Under the pieces are notes generated by a model, which was given only the letters and a program-made list of their open reading frames with translations, did not search any database and was not told the DNA's origin. Shown one piece after another: positions 10,136 through 55,815 of a DNA stretch of 64,000 bases. The position numbers and the translations under genes were made by a program. Origin of the DNA: Aporrectodea caliginosa (Eukaryota; Annelida; Clitellata; Crassiclitellata; Lumbricidae); contig JACEVL010001161.1 in the NCBI GenBank assembly GCA_020284085.1, forward strand, positions 2,455,344-2,519,343, given 5' to 3'. Positions within the stretch are counted from its first letter, which is position 1. Each line of letters starts with the position of its first letter.

Positions 10136-10999
10136 CAGTGCCGGCCTTAGTATATTGCGGGCCCTGTGCAGAGTGAACTGTACGGGCCCCCATGACACAA
10201 GTCAATTTGTTTTTCCTTGCTAATCAGTGTGTGTGTGCGTGCAGCGTGTGTGCTAAATAATAAACCTACAAATTAAATCCTCGAAAATCTAAAAGAAATA
10301 ATATAAAACAATTAACAAAGGTACCATACACAGTCGAGTACAACAGTGGCACTTTTGACCAGAGACCCTTACTTTTTCTAGGCATAGCTTGCGGACACAT
10401 GTATTCAAGATGTAAAATTTCTCACTTAAAATTTAAGCAAAGTTTAGCAAAGTATAACAAAGTATAACTATTTCGATCTGGGTTCAGAAATGGCAATCAT
10501 TTCCGCAACCAATGTTATCTTTTGCGACAACATTATAATATTATGTCAAAAAATAAAAGAAGGGCCTAAAATGGTTTCAAATTGGTAGGCCTACCACTTG
10601 ACTTCTATTTTTTGCCAAAAGAGAAGATTAAATTGAAACCATAACATTATTATTAGGGTGTCTTGTTCATGCTAATTTTCTGTGACATTTTCGGGCCAAC
10701 ACAATAGGGGGCCCGAAAATATCACAGGTTTTACTGTGAGATTGTTGAGTCTCCGCGGTGTCTCCCCACTAATAAGGGGCCCGAAAATGTCACAAAAACT
10801 GTCACAGAAAATTAAGTATGTACCATTTTACTTTTATTTTTAGTTTTTGATAAAAGAGAAAATTTAATTGAAACCATATATAAGGCCTATTATTATTATT
10901 AGTGTATCTTGTTCATGTTAATTTTCTGAAATTTTCGGGACCCCTAATTTGCGGGCCCTGTGCAATTGCACGGTTCGCACAATGGTAAGGCCGGTACTG
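10136..10999. mobile_element. hAT-like non-autonomous element inserted in a SINE tail
   Basis: The ends CAGTGCCGGCCTTAG (left) and CAGTACCGGCCTTAC (right, minus strand) are inverted repeats, flanked by tgtatta at 10129-10135 and 11000-11006 (7 bp, one short of the hAT norm). The interior holds two direct copies of a roughly 100-bp block with GTTCATGCTAATTTTCTG and ATTTTCGGGCC near 10600-10700 and 10840-10940. There is no coding sequence. The flanking TGTATT repeats belong to the tail of the adjoining minus-strand SINE. Confidence 0.75.
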
Positions 11000-11010
11000 T
11001 GTATTATATT

Positions 11011-11227
11011 GTATTTGAACACTTGTTATAGCGCCCGTTCCAGATTCCTATTCAGAGGCGCTCCCGACTACAGCGCGGACACTGAATCAGAGTTTCACGC
11101 CAAAGCGCATGAGCAATTGCGAGTGAAGGACTTGCCCAGGGTCCCGACGCGGCGGCTTTAAGGTGGATTCGAACCCGCAACCCTCCAGCTGCAAGGCACC
11201 GAACATACCCCTACACCACCGCGCCCC
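11011..11227 (-). mobile_element. tRNA-derived SINE, family B, minus strand
   Basis: Read on the minus strand, it starts GGGGCGCGGTGGTGTAG, has a B box GGGTTCGAATCC, then GGGACCCTGGGCAAGTCCTT (similar to the conserved core of CORE/MIR-type SINEs) and ends with GGCGCTATAA and a TGTATT-rich tail. Full copies are at 22011-22250 and 31824-32048. A 70-codon plus-strand frame over it is a by-product. Confidence 0.82.
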
Positions 11228-12329
11228 AGTTGTATTGTGTTGTATTGTATTGTATTGTATTGTTATGGAACGGTTGCGGACTTTGTGAGAAGAGGAGATT
11301 AGATTTAGAGGTAGAGATCGATATAGAAAGGTATCCTATAGGCCAATGCCTTATAAGATGAAGAACGAATAATGAACGCTTGGATAGTGAACAGCTGGCG
11401 AATAGGCGACGTACTGTTGAGAAGTTTGCAAGGTAGGCCTACATGTAGGCCTACATGTAAGCAAGAGCTACAATTCATAAATGCAGACCTGTAGGCCTAT
11501 ATTGGTGCTAGAGATAGACCTTATAATTGCTCGGATGGCATATTAATCGATTCCAGTATTCCCAGGAGTGGAGTTGTGTTCGCCTCATAATAGCCTAATT
11601 GCTTTGGCCAATAATAGTTGAGTAGCTTTAACAGCGTTTTCAACTCATGCAATCGTTTGATCCATGGTACCAGAACTCTTGGAAAATCATGGGTTATTTC
11701 TGTGGTCACTTAAAATGAAAGCCGTGTATGCAGTGCTATCGCAGACAATAGAAGAGTTCCAGCGCCTTTAATAGCAAACAATCGATATAAAGGCATCCAG
11801 TCAAGCAATCATATTACAGGTCAGTGTTGTCTGACTTGTCTCTAAGAGAAAATACGAGTAGGCCTAATCAGATTGTCTTTATCGGCAAACATGAAAGTGT
11901 CTGCTCCAACTCCATCAAAATGTGAACTGATCACATGGGTGATAAGGAAAGCATCAAGGGTTCCTTCTGAATGATTGCTGATTGTCGGCGCAGATTTCAC
12001 TTGTCTCGGACACTCTATTGACGTTTGCAGTAAGGTCAACATGGCCAGTTTATGTCTCTCTTGCTCCACAGTATAGGGCCATTGACACCCTATATGGACG
12101 CGCAACGTAGGCCTATAGGCTATAGTCGTTCTAATATGTGAGGCCGCATCCGAAAAGGAATATTGACATGATTACCTTCAAGGAACACAGACCGCAACTA
12201 ACGCTCAATTCATCAACGAACGTAGGCTATACTAAGGTCGTAAATCCATTGCCATATTACATGGTCTGCGATTTGCTGCATTCATTTCATGTAGGCTAAT
12301 CGTCGTCTTTCGCTGCATTGTTGGCAGAT
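11228..12329. other. No gene seen
   Basis: It begins with (TTGTA)n at 11229-11265, then mostly unique sequence with scattered TAGGCCTA motifs (near 11450 and 11490). Small frames at 11521-11709 and 11842-12105 on the minus strand have no recognisable domain or splice context. Confidence 0.5.
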
Positions 12330-12556
12330 TGGTTAGAGCGCTAGGCATGTAACGCGAAGAGTGCGGGTTCGAGCCTCGTTACTGCGTAGGGACCTTTTGC
12401 AAGTCCTAACTCATAGTTGCTCAGCTCCATAAGCATCAAGATGTTCTGTCGTATGGTCGTGAGTGGACTTCTGAGCTTTGGAAGGAGGGCAATATGAAAT
12501 ACTGTTGTATTGTATTGTATTGTATTAATTAACGGCGCTATATAATTGTACATGTG
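12330..12556 (+). mobile_element. tRNA-derived SINE, family C
   Basis: The head TTGGTTAGAGCGCTAGGCA (A-box-like) and the B box GCGGGTTCGAGCC are followed by GTAGGGACCTTTTGCAAGTC, a variant of the family B core. It ends with (TTGTA)n and GGCGCTATATAA. A second copy lies at 32060-32262. Confidence 0.75.
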
Positions 12557-14085
12557 TTGTCTGGGAAAATTATCATTTACGGCTCGTACACATGTTCCTT
12601 ATTCACGAGTTCTATAGTTAGGCCTATTCCTCCGTAAATGTCGTTGCCTCAGTCGTATCCTCTGTGTATCTGCTAGTATATACAGTACTTTTCCCCTGCC
12701 AGTGCCACGGCTATAGATAAGGTCATAGGAGTAGGCCCTAGATCTAAAGTCTTAGCAGAATCCACTGAAGGCGTTTAATTCTTCGATGAGGCCAAGGTTT
12801 TCTTGTTTGCAAGAAAGACTTTTTGTCTGCCTTGTATTGTCACATGAGTAACATAAACAAACTTATCAAAGCGTTCTCAAGCGAATACAATTGCTAGTAA
12901 TCGTTTCTCAATCGAGACAGAATTTCCATTGACTATAGATGGGACCCATATGGGCTCTATATACGGGTCTCATATGGGAATTTGAGTCTTTTATGGCCTC
13001 CACTGGGTTTGCTCTCAGAGAAACTGCGCGCGAATTCCCGCTCGATCTGTAGAGTGATACATGCATGGTTTCTCTTCCACGCAGTGGGCTATATCGTTCG
13101 AAGGACTATGGGCATCACACAAGCATTGCTTTCAAGCGATCGCAAACCTCGATGTCCCGTTCGTAAAATCTGAATTCATTTTTCGCCGCAAGTTACTCTC
13201 GTAATGGCGCCGTAATTTCACCGATATTCTGGCAGATTGGTGCCGAGCGTGTTGCTATTTTTAATACAAGTTGTAGGACCGTTTGGTCGTTTGAATATGG
13301 TGTTGTTGATATCTAGACGTTGTATTTCGCGAATTATCATCTTCAGGTCAGAGAGCAAACCAATATTCGTCAGCTGTTCATGCCCATAAATGTAAACACG
13401 GACCGATTCAATTGAAGCTTCTCTTTATTTAGGTAGGCCTATAGTTTCAATGCTTGATCGCTGAATCGATCGAGCAGTGCGATCAAGACTTAGTTCGTAA
13501 CGTGGCCGCGACCTATTTTTAACATTAGGCCTCCCTCACAAGGGTTTTAAGTGGTTCAGAAGACGTGTAGTCTGTGTTAGAACAACTGCAAGTTAGCCTG
13601 TAATGCTTGGTAGGCTATCTATACATGTACTCGCCTATAGCTTCCTCTTAAAAGCTGTGGTAGAGTCCACTGAGACAGTACTATCATCCAAGCCAGTCCA
13701 CAAGTCCACAACTCTTGAACTGAAGAATTTATGTCCTAATGGTCATTTCGGTTTCTTAAACAATTATTTATACCCATTACCCATGTCCCCGAGTCACCTT
13801 GTTTGGTGCTAATTCAGAGAACCTCTCCAACTGCAATGCTTTCTTTACAGTAATTGTCTTGTAGGCCAAGTTGTACACTAACACTCCAGTGTTGTGGTGT
13901 TTAGTGTAGTCAGATTAACATCGGTTAAGCACGTTCCTCGTTCTTTGGTGGCGTTCTATCATTTGTCAGTCAACTTCCTCTTTCTCGAAACTCCATCGCA
14001 GTTTCTACATGTCTCCTACGGCAACAACACAATGGATGGTAACAAAACCGATAATATCCCTCCTTCTCTAGTTCTCTCCATTATA
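12557..14085. other. No gene seen
   Basis: Mostly unique sequence. GATGGGACCCATATGGG and GGGTCTCATATGGGAA at about 12938-12985 form a self-complementary motif seen again near 20525 in DNER intron 1. Short frames in this stretch show no domain. Confidence 0.5.
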
Positions 14086-14089
14086 TCGT

Positions 14090-14395
14090 GTTCTCTTGTT
14101 TTCTATCATCTCGCTACCAGTCTACCTCATTCCTTTCATCCTCCCTCCCGCTCTCCTTCTCTCTTTGCTCTCTGTCTTCCTCTCTTTCTCTGTTTCTCTC
14201 TTTCCCTATCTCCTTATCCTCTCTCTTCCTCCTTCCCTCGATCTGTCTCTGTCTCTCTGTCTTTCTGGCTCTGTCTCTTTCTTTCTGTCTCTGTCTCTCT
14301 GGCACTGTCTCTCTGTCTCTGTCTGTCTGCCTATCTCTGCTGGCTCTGTCTCCCTGTCTGTCTCTCTCTCTCTTTCTGTCTCTCAAAACTACTCC
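14090..14395. repeat. Pyrimidine-rich TCTC/CTGT low-complexity tract
   Basis: Nearly pure C and T with embedded CTGT units, which makes several overlapping spurious open frames on both strands. No repeat unit is conserved along its whole length. Confidence 0.85.
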
Positions 14396-15059
14396 CTTTG
14401 TTGCCCAGCCTCTTTATGTATCCTCTCCTTCGTTCCACCTCTCCATCCCATCATTCCTCCTTGCTTGCCTTACTGTCTGTCATCCTGATCTTCTTCCTCC
14501 ATCTTTTTCTACTCTGTCCCATCTGTTGTTGTACGCTGCACAATTGAATCTTCATGTCCACCTCCGTCACAATCGCTTTGCTTTTCTTATCTTTCCTTTT
14601 TTTCTATTTCTCTTATTAATGTATATAATTATTTTCCATCTATTCGTCTATCATTTCATCCGCTTGAACCTCCCTTCGTCATCCGGACAGTCTTCCAGCC
14701 ATTGATTGCAGAGCAATTATTGTCACCTGCATCCTTCCATCTTCTCCATCTTTCCCACCGTCCAGCTTCCCTTAAACCTTCCTCAGTTGGTAATGGTCAT
14801 CGATTGAGGCTGGTGGTGGTGGTTGCTATTGCAGATGGGTGTGATGAGGGAGGAATTAGGCGGGCCAGTGAGTTTAGAAGAACGAGGTGGGGACCGGCTA
14901 ATCTGCGGTTTTACGGCTTGTGTGTTGGTGTTTGTGTGTGCATGTATTATATGTGTTGGGTTGCATCCTCCCCTGATCCTGGATTTCATTAGTCGGATGA
15001 ATTGCCATCGTCGTCCAATAGATTTACGTGATTAGCTTCATCGCTGCAGAGGGAGAATG

Positions 15060-15360
15060 CAGGAAGGATGGGAGGGAGGAGGAGGGAGGGAGGGAGGGAG
15101 GGAGGGAGAAAGGAGGGAGGGAGGGAGGGAGGGAGGGGAGGGAGGGAGGAGGGAGGAGGAGGGAGGGAGGGAGAGAGAGAGAGAGACATAAGAGAGAGAG
15201 AGAGACAGACAGACAAAGAGACAGAGAGAGACAGAGAGACAGAGACAGATAGAGAGAGACAGAGACAGACAGAGAGACAGAGAGAGAGAGACAGAGACAG
15301 AGAGAAAGACACAGAGACAGACACAGAGACAGAGAGAGAGAGACAGACAGAGACAGAGAC

Positions 15361-15424
<64 letters not shown>
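15060..15424. repeat. Compound purine microsatellite (GGGA)n to (GACA)n to (GA)n
   Basis: It starts with GGGA/GGAG units, passes into GAGACAGA units and ends with about 25 GA dinucleotides (15370-15424). All coding frames through it are artefacts of the repeat. Confidence 0.9.
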
Positions 15425-15426
<2 letters not shown>

Positions 15427-16147
15427 TGGTTGAGGGTGGATGAAGGGGTAGATGGATGAAGGCGATGGTCATGACTTCTGCACATTAGGGTGGTCCTAGA
15501 AAATGGAAGTTGTTAAAAATAGTTCTCCAACCCGGCATATGGTGACGTCAGGTATTAATAGGTCGCAGTTAACAAATTAAAAGAAAATAATAATATTTAG
15601 GACTTGCCCAAAGCTGACAAAGTTTTCATAATTTGCTGCTGGTTTCCTCAAACTTTATCATGACATCGGGGCTCAGCAGGGTTTAACATAATTGCATACA
15701 AGTAGACAATTAATGTGCAGCTACAATATAATTGCTGAATAATGGAATCAAAGTCGTAAGAATGAGTTAATTTTATTATCAGCTTAAGATAATGACTGCA
15801 AAACTTCGAAAATAATTAGAAAATGTAGCCGAGAACATCAACATTAATTTTGCCGATGAATTGGTCAGTCATCCGATTTTGACCTTAGTAGGCTATGGCT
15901 GCAGTCTTTGTTGGTGCTGAGAACAGCTTCCTATGTTCCTCTACAACCTGTAACAAGAACTGCCTTTGTTCTTTATTTCTTGTTAGAGAAGATTTAAATT
16001 CTTGCACTAAACACCTTTCTGCGAGATCGTTAACCTCTTTAACAGATTGGGCAACCTCGCGGCTTCTTTGGTATGTTTGAATGAGACCTCATTCGCTTGG
16101 ATCATACTGTAGAAAGTCATCAGAGAGTTCCACAATGTGGAAGAATC
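15425..16147. other. No gene seen
   Basis: Unique sequence between the purine microsatellite and a decayed ORF. A 61-codon plus-strand frame at 15895-16080 has no support. Confidence 0.45.
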
Positions 16148-16690
16148 TCATGTTTGATGTAGTAAAGAAGTTGTGGAGTCTTGGAATGGCCTGATTCGTT
16201 TTAATGTCTCGACAGAACCTGAATTTTCATTATGGGTCTTTACCATGAGTCTCTTCGACAGCATGAAGAGCAAATTCAGGTCATTTTTGGGAGCCTCTGT
16301 AGTTGATGCGCACTGGAACCAGTACTTGACATATAATATGCCTGTCTCAAAGAGTGACACTTCCTTCATATGATTCCAGACTTGTTCACCATATGAAGGG
16401 CCACGAAACTTCCAAGTTATGGTTGAACCTGGCTGCAGACAGTGCAGATTTCATATTGTGAGTGGAATATCCACATTTTAAGTGGGCAAATGGCTCTGGC
16501 TATCCACCGCGCACGGTGTATAGCTCCTGGATAGCGGAAACGTATTCCATTTGGGGGCATGCCACCGAGGAAAATGACAGATAGCTCAAGAAGTTCGCAG
16601 TAGTCATCCTTGGCTGGAATTTCTCCAGCTCTGCCACTGCAAACTAAATAACCTCATCCTTCCATGATGCAATCATGGCTGTCATCTGCT
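16148..16690 (-). pseudogene. Decayed unknown ORF, probably transposon-associated
   Basis: The minus strand holds protein-like blocks in broken frames: IASWKDEV at the N-terminal side, then LLELSVIFLGGMPPNGIRFR and HRARWIARAICPLKMWIFHS, then GILYVKYWFQCASTTEAPKN with DLNLLFMLSKRL. I associate the combination L-ELSVIFLGG and ARW-A-AI with an uncharacterised, often multi-copy invertebrate protein family, but I cannot name a domain. Stops and frameshifts show it is dead. Its start is duplicated in inverted orientation at about 17088-17152. Confidence 0.4.
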
Positions 16691-17152
16691 CATTCTCTGT
16701 GGCTTTGGAAAAGGAGGCCTGATCTATTCTAGGCCATAAATCTTTAAAGTGGCCAAATAGCTCAATGTTGGGAGACTTCGATGCATGATACAGGCTAATG
16801 ACTTTCTCAAGTTTCTCCAACATGATTTCAGAAATGTGGTGGCGGCATGCCAGTTTGAGGAGTTATCGACCTATTTCTCTTTCCAACAATATGCACAAGC
16901 CACTATTTCTTCCAGTATTTAAGGCTGTAGTATCAAATTATAAAACTTTGATACGATTATGCAAACCCTATTCATTAATGCTATCAACCATTGCATGTGA
17001 CATTGTAACTGCTGTTCCATCATCAAGTTCTGGTACAGACAACAGCTTTATTACATCATGTCCAGAGACCAGTATCGATATTGGTAACCATGATTGCATC
17101 ATGGAAGGATGAGGTTGTTGAGTTTGCAGTGGCACAGCTGGAGAAATTCCAG
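16617..17152. repeat. Inverted repeat, about 64-bp arms
   Basis: GAATTTCTCCAGCTCTGCCA to CATGATGCAATCATGG (16617-16680) is matched in reverse complement by 17088-17152 with only about five differences. Both arms encode the same IASWKDEV and FAVA-LEKFQ peptide, pointing towards each other. About 400 bp separate the arms. Confidence 0.8.
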
Positions 17153-17239
17153 TAACAATATAGCTCATAATTTTAAACAACGAAACTGAAATTATGGGAA
17201 CATGCGCAATTATCGTAACTTCAACTGGCTTGGGCAAGT

Positions 17240-18024
17240 CCTAAATAATTTTAAATATTGAAAATATTTTGGTTAAAGAGTCTCTATAAGTCATATCACC
17301 AAATGGTGGGTTGGAGAATAAACAAGAACCAACATGAAAATTTGTCATTATGGATGGAACCACCCTACTGCACATGTTGGTCACCGTTGTTATGTCTCGT
17401 CAGAGGCGGAAGAAGGTCGCCCATCTAGTTGTTATTGGAGACGCCCAACTATCACACGTCTTAGTGAACGATTGTTTGAAGCCGTAGTCTTTAGACGTCG
17501 CACACATGATAGAGGGCGCCAGGTACGACTGAGCGACAATTATACAGTTGGCGTCGATCGAAGGAAGCAACGGTCGCGTGTTACCATGACGACAGGTATA
17601 CCAGTTGCTATGGTGACCATGCGTTTCCCTTTCACCAGTATTCCAATAATTGCGCCTAAGAGATTATAATTGGTCATTGATCAATGAAGGAAGATGCCAT
17701 CCATTGTTGAATTTCTGCTCTCAAGTCTTTGCTTTAGCCAAATTGACCTTCGACCTCTGCGTCATTTCGTGAGGACTAAGGTCAAAGGACTGCATCAACC
17801 TTACCTTATATAACCCTGCATTAACTTGTCTTACCTTACTTACTTATCTTAATTTATCGTACCTAAACTCACCTAACCTGACCTGACCTTCGATTGCCTT
17901 ACAGTAACTCACCTTATCATAATAATTATCATCGATCCTTACCTCAAGTAACTTTGCCTTACATGCCTCACCTAGAAGAATAGTAAGAGAATAAGAACAG
18001 TTTCTTAACCTATAGCCCTAAGAC
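17240..18024. other. No gene seen; degenerate CTTAC repeats
   Basis: From about 17800 to 17980 the sequence is rich in CCTTACCTTA-like units, which resume at 18275-18345 after a SINE, so the SINE interrupted an older simple tract. Upstream of this there is only unique sequence. Confidence 0.5.
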
Positions 18025-18274
18025 AGCCATGGGTATGAAGTGTTAGCGACTTCATTTTCTTAGCCTCAGTATATGATGGCGGGTGGCCAGTCTTCTCCCT
18101 CGCCGTCTCATCTTCTCACCGACAGTGTACGGTCAGTGTACTCATTATAGCTGAGTTGGCTAGGGGGCGCAGGTGGAGCAGAAATCTCGAACCAAATTTC
18201 TGCCCTGGAGGGGATTTGAACCTCCTCTCGATTGACAGTCCAGCGCGCTAACCACTAGACTATAGCGCACCCCT
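18025..18274 (-). mobile_element. tRNA-derived SINE, family D, minus strand
   Basis: Read on the minus strand, the head is GGGGTGCGCTATAGTCTAGT followed by GGTTAGCGCGCTGGAC, with a B box GGTTCAAATCC, like a tRNA with A and B boxes. The body includes GAGTACACTGACCGTACACT and ends near CTTCATACCCATGG. Related copies are at 21690-21918, 22531-22770 and (degraded) 54835-54965, several with a TTC-type tail. Confidence 0.82.
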
Positions 18275-18724
18275 TACCTTAAATAACTGTACGTTTTCTA
18301 ATGTAGGCTACTTTGCCTTAGTTTGCTTTACGAAGTCTTGCCTTAGGTTTCAGTTCCCTGTGGGTCATTTGTCTGTCGGACTGACCTGTTGTTTGTCAGC
18401 GTATGTGAGACTCCACAAAAGTCGTCGTCCGATGTGGCCCGAGATGTGAAGAGCTTTCACTAAATTCTCCCATTCAGTCGTTGTGCGCTGCATAGACGGC
18501 GGCGTCCATACAGTTAATGGACCACAAATCACGCATTAATGATTCACATGTCACATTACTCGGTTCCTGTTGGTCGCTGTCGCCAACGGAAGGTTGATCG
18601 GAGGACCCCGTTTCAGGGCCTTTTAGCGCCACCACTCCATTCCCTGTTTCCATCTGACCACTGCACTGCAGTTCCTCTGCCTTATATCGTCCCATTTATC
18701 TGCTGTCAGTCAGTAACCTACATC

Positions 18725-19035
18725 CTGTATGTCTGTTTGTCCGTCTCTCTCTGTCTCTCTGTCTCTCTGTCTCTCTCTGTCTCTGTGTCTCTGTGTCTCT
18801 GTGTCTCTGTCTCTGTCTCTGTCTCTGTCTGTCTGTCTGTATGTCTGTCTGTCTGTCTGTCTCTCTCTGTCTCTGTCTCTGTCTCTGTCTCTCTGTCTCT
18901 CTCTGTCTCTGTGTCTCTGTGTCTCTGTGTCTCTGTCTCTGTCTCTGTCTGTCTGTCTGTATGTCTGTCTGTCTGTCTGTCTCTCTCTGTCTCTGTCTAT
19001 CTGCCTGTCTGTCTGCCTGTCTGTCTGTCGTTGTC
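18725..19035. repeat. CTGT/CTCTGT microsatellite with an internal 120-bp duplication
   Basis: Tetranucleotide and hexanucleotide units fill the tract. A block with three GTGTCT units and a single ATGTCTGT interruption occurs twice: the interruption is at 18841 and again at 18961, exactly 120 bp apart. The array lies 0.7 to 1 kb upstream of the DNER start codon. Confidence 0.88.
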
Positions 19036-19203
19036 TCACTGCAGATCGGTCGCTCTCTCGCTACCTATCGTTTGGTGTTAGTCGTATAGAATAAGGCGCC
19101 GCTTCCTCTGCAGTGTGGTGTCGCCTCAATTGATGCCGTGCCAGAAGCTGCGTCGTTGGTCGGTGCTGTTGACCATCGGATGTCTTTGCACAGCAGCCGG
19201 ACT

Positions 19204-19242
<39 letters not shown>
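19204..19242 (+). repeat. (CAG)13 trinucleotide repeat upstream of DNER
   Basis: Thirteen uninterrupted CAG triplets, about 455 bp upstream of the DNER start codon and on its sense strand. Whether this is promoter or 5' UTR cannot be told from sequence alone. Confidence 0.95.
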
Positions 19243-19243
<1 letters not shown>

Positions 19244-19697
19244 GGCAAAGCATCTCGTGGCTGTAATTAGGAGAGAAACAGCTCCAACACTGTCGTCGTC
19301 GTCTTCTTTACACCGAAGCGATACTAAACGTGCGAATTATTGACTCGCTTTAGGTCACGCGGTGTCTGTAGCTGCGAGAGAACTCTCTACTTTAACGTGT
19401 GCACCGTCGAGTAATAATTGCGGCGTTGTTTTGTGAAACGGTATAACGCATCGAATAAATTACATTAGTTACTAACCAGTTTCAGCAAGGTGGCATTAGA
19501 GATCGGTTTTCTAGTAATAGGATCTCGTGTTAATGGGAATTACAGCAATCAAATTGGTCTGATCGAAATTCAGCTAGTCTTTGCATCACAGATCTGCATT
19601 CGATAATTAGCCAACTGCACTAATTAAACCGTTCCTTTCCTGAGAGTTGAAGAGGGAATTCGGTTCGATACCTTTAATCAGTGGCAGTGATCAGGTG

Positions 19698-54329
<34,632 letters not shown>

Positions 54330-54378
54330 TTATAGAACAACGTGTTGCGCTCTTGGAACCATGCAGCATCAGAACGAG

Positions 54379-54384
54379 AATAAA
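54379..54384 (+). promoter_or_regulatory. Candidate DNER polyadenylation signal AATAAA
   Basis: A canonical hexamer 50 bp after the DNER stop codon. It would give a very short 3' UTR. Confidence 0.5.
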
Positions 54385-54470
54385 GAAATGTACAGATTAA
54401 CTTTCTCCCTTCAGATTCTCCTATCAACCGTCAATTTTCATTGCGGCAACGATAAATAGTCCGACTAAGT

Positions 54471-54476
54471 AATAAA
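54471..54476 (+). promoter_or_regulatory. Second candidate polyadenylation signal AATAAA
   Basis: A canonical hexamer 142 bp after the DNER stop, followed by sequence with GT-rich elements. Which of the two is used cannot be told from sequence. Confidence 0.4.
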
Positions 54477-54709
54477 TAAGTTGAAATTTAGGACCCTATA
54501 TCACCCTGAAAGGAACGAGAAATCCAGGTCTGTTTCTTTTTCTTAAAACAGAGGATTCGCCAAGAAAGAGCCCATATACATGTAGTTTGCAAACATCATT
54601 CAGAATAGTTTGAACTGTTTCTACAATAGGGGGCCTACGTATGGACTCAATCAGAATAATATTTTATAGCCTATACAAGAATATACCTATTTTGTCCATC
54701 TGCATACAG

Positions 54710-54822
54710 ATGAAGAGGAAGAAGAAGGAGGAGGACGAGGAGGAGGAGAAGAAGAAGAAGAAGAAGAAGAAGAAGAAGAAGAAGAAGAAGAAGAAGAAGA
54801 AGAAGAAGAAGAAGAAGAAGCG
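54710..54822. repeat. (GAA)n trinucleotide microsatellite next to a SINE D relic
   Basis: GAGGAA units become about 27 GAA triplets, and a degraded minus-strand SINE D follows immediately. On the SINE strand this is a (TTC)n 3' tail. Confidence 0.92.
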
Positions 54823-54834
54823 CAGTATCTGAAG

Positions 54835-54965
54835 TTAGCCCCGGCAGCCATAAGTATGAAGTGTTAGCCACTTAATTTTCTTATCCTCGGCATGTAAGGG
54901 CCATCATATTCATTATCGCTGTCTGGGTTAGAGGTGCAAGTCGAACCGATATCTCCCATTAACTA
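54835..54965 (-). mobile_element. tRNA-derived SINE, family D, degraded
   Basis: CAGCCATAAGTATGAAGTGT, TAGCCACTTAATTTTCTTAT and TCCTCGGCATGTAAGGG align with the tail half of family D. The head half is deleted down to GGGTTAGAGGTGCAAGTCGA. Confidence 0.68.
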
Positions 54966-55439
54966 TCCATTAACTGCTTAAAATCGGACGGGGAATCATT
55001 TGTCGAGTTTTATGTTTTCCTTTCTTCGTATTGTTGCTGATCAGCGTTGCTATTAATCCAAGCCCAGACGGTTTCTGGAAAATATCTTCTATGAAAGCAA
55101 TTTTGGTCATTGTCCTTTTTTATACCTGTTTTGGTGCTGTAGGGCCTATATGCTCAAAGTTTTACGCGTGGTAAACTAGTCACGTTAGGACTGCACGTGG
55201 GAGCGTTCTGGGTGTCAGTGTTGACCTTTTATTCACTATTTTTCGTATGGAAATAACACGTTCAAAGATTTTCAATGCAAGTATTTATTAAATATATTCA
55301 TTGTCAGGTCGTAATTGTAGATTAATCTAGACTTAGGCCCCCCTAGTCGATGTTGCAAATCAAAAGAGATTTTTTAAGGAAAACAATTAACAAAATATTA
55401 CTCCATAGCTCGCACTGAAATTTAAAACTCCATAGCTTT
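54966..55439. other. No gene seen
   Basis: Unique AT-rich sequence downstream of the DNER polyadenylation signals. Confidence 0.5.
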
Positions 55440-55815
55440 AGATCATTTTCAAAACCAGTGCGCCTCTCTTCTTCTTCTTTTGGTTCTCTGCCTTGCTAGG
55501 CAGGTTCGTACGTCCAATTTCGCCATTCATCACGTTTTCTTGCTCTTTCCTTCAGTTTGCTGTAATCTTCCTCCATCATCCAGTCCAACAACATCATTCT
55601 CGGTCTTCCTCGTGTCTTCTTCCCCTCCATTCTTCCCTCAATTATAATTCTTAGAAGGGAGTCTCTCCTCATGATGTGGCCCAACCATTTTCTTTGTCGG
55701 CTTCTTATTATCCCTATCATGGATCTTTTTCGTCCACCATTTGTAGTATGTCTTCATTTGTCCTCCGATCCATCCAGCTGAATCTCTCCATTCTTCGCCA
55801 TATCCACATCAGTGC
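55440..55815 (-). mobile_element. RTE/L1-like LINE 3' end (endonuclease-reverse transcriptase C-terminus)
   Basis: The minus strand reads [20 protein letters not shown], then after one frameshift or stop [40 protein letters not shown] and WRNWTYEPA. The W-R-R-ME, RQ-x-KWLGH-x-RR and EG-x-x-G-x-R-x-RGRP-x-x-LDW blocks are the well-known tail of endonuclease-reverse transcriptases of RTE-related LINEs. It is 5'-truncated and contains a stop, so it is inactive. Confidence 0.88.

Noticed and set aside
13894..14705. Overlapping 130 to 217-codon frames rich in Ser, Leu and Pro
   Set aside because: They follow the CT-rich low-complexity tract in all frames; no domain, splice or start evidence.
15024..15485. 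Frames of 120 to 153 codons on both strands
   Set aside because: Produced by the compound purine microsatellite.
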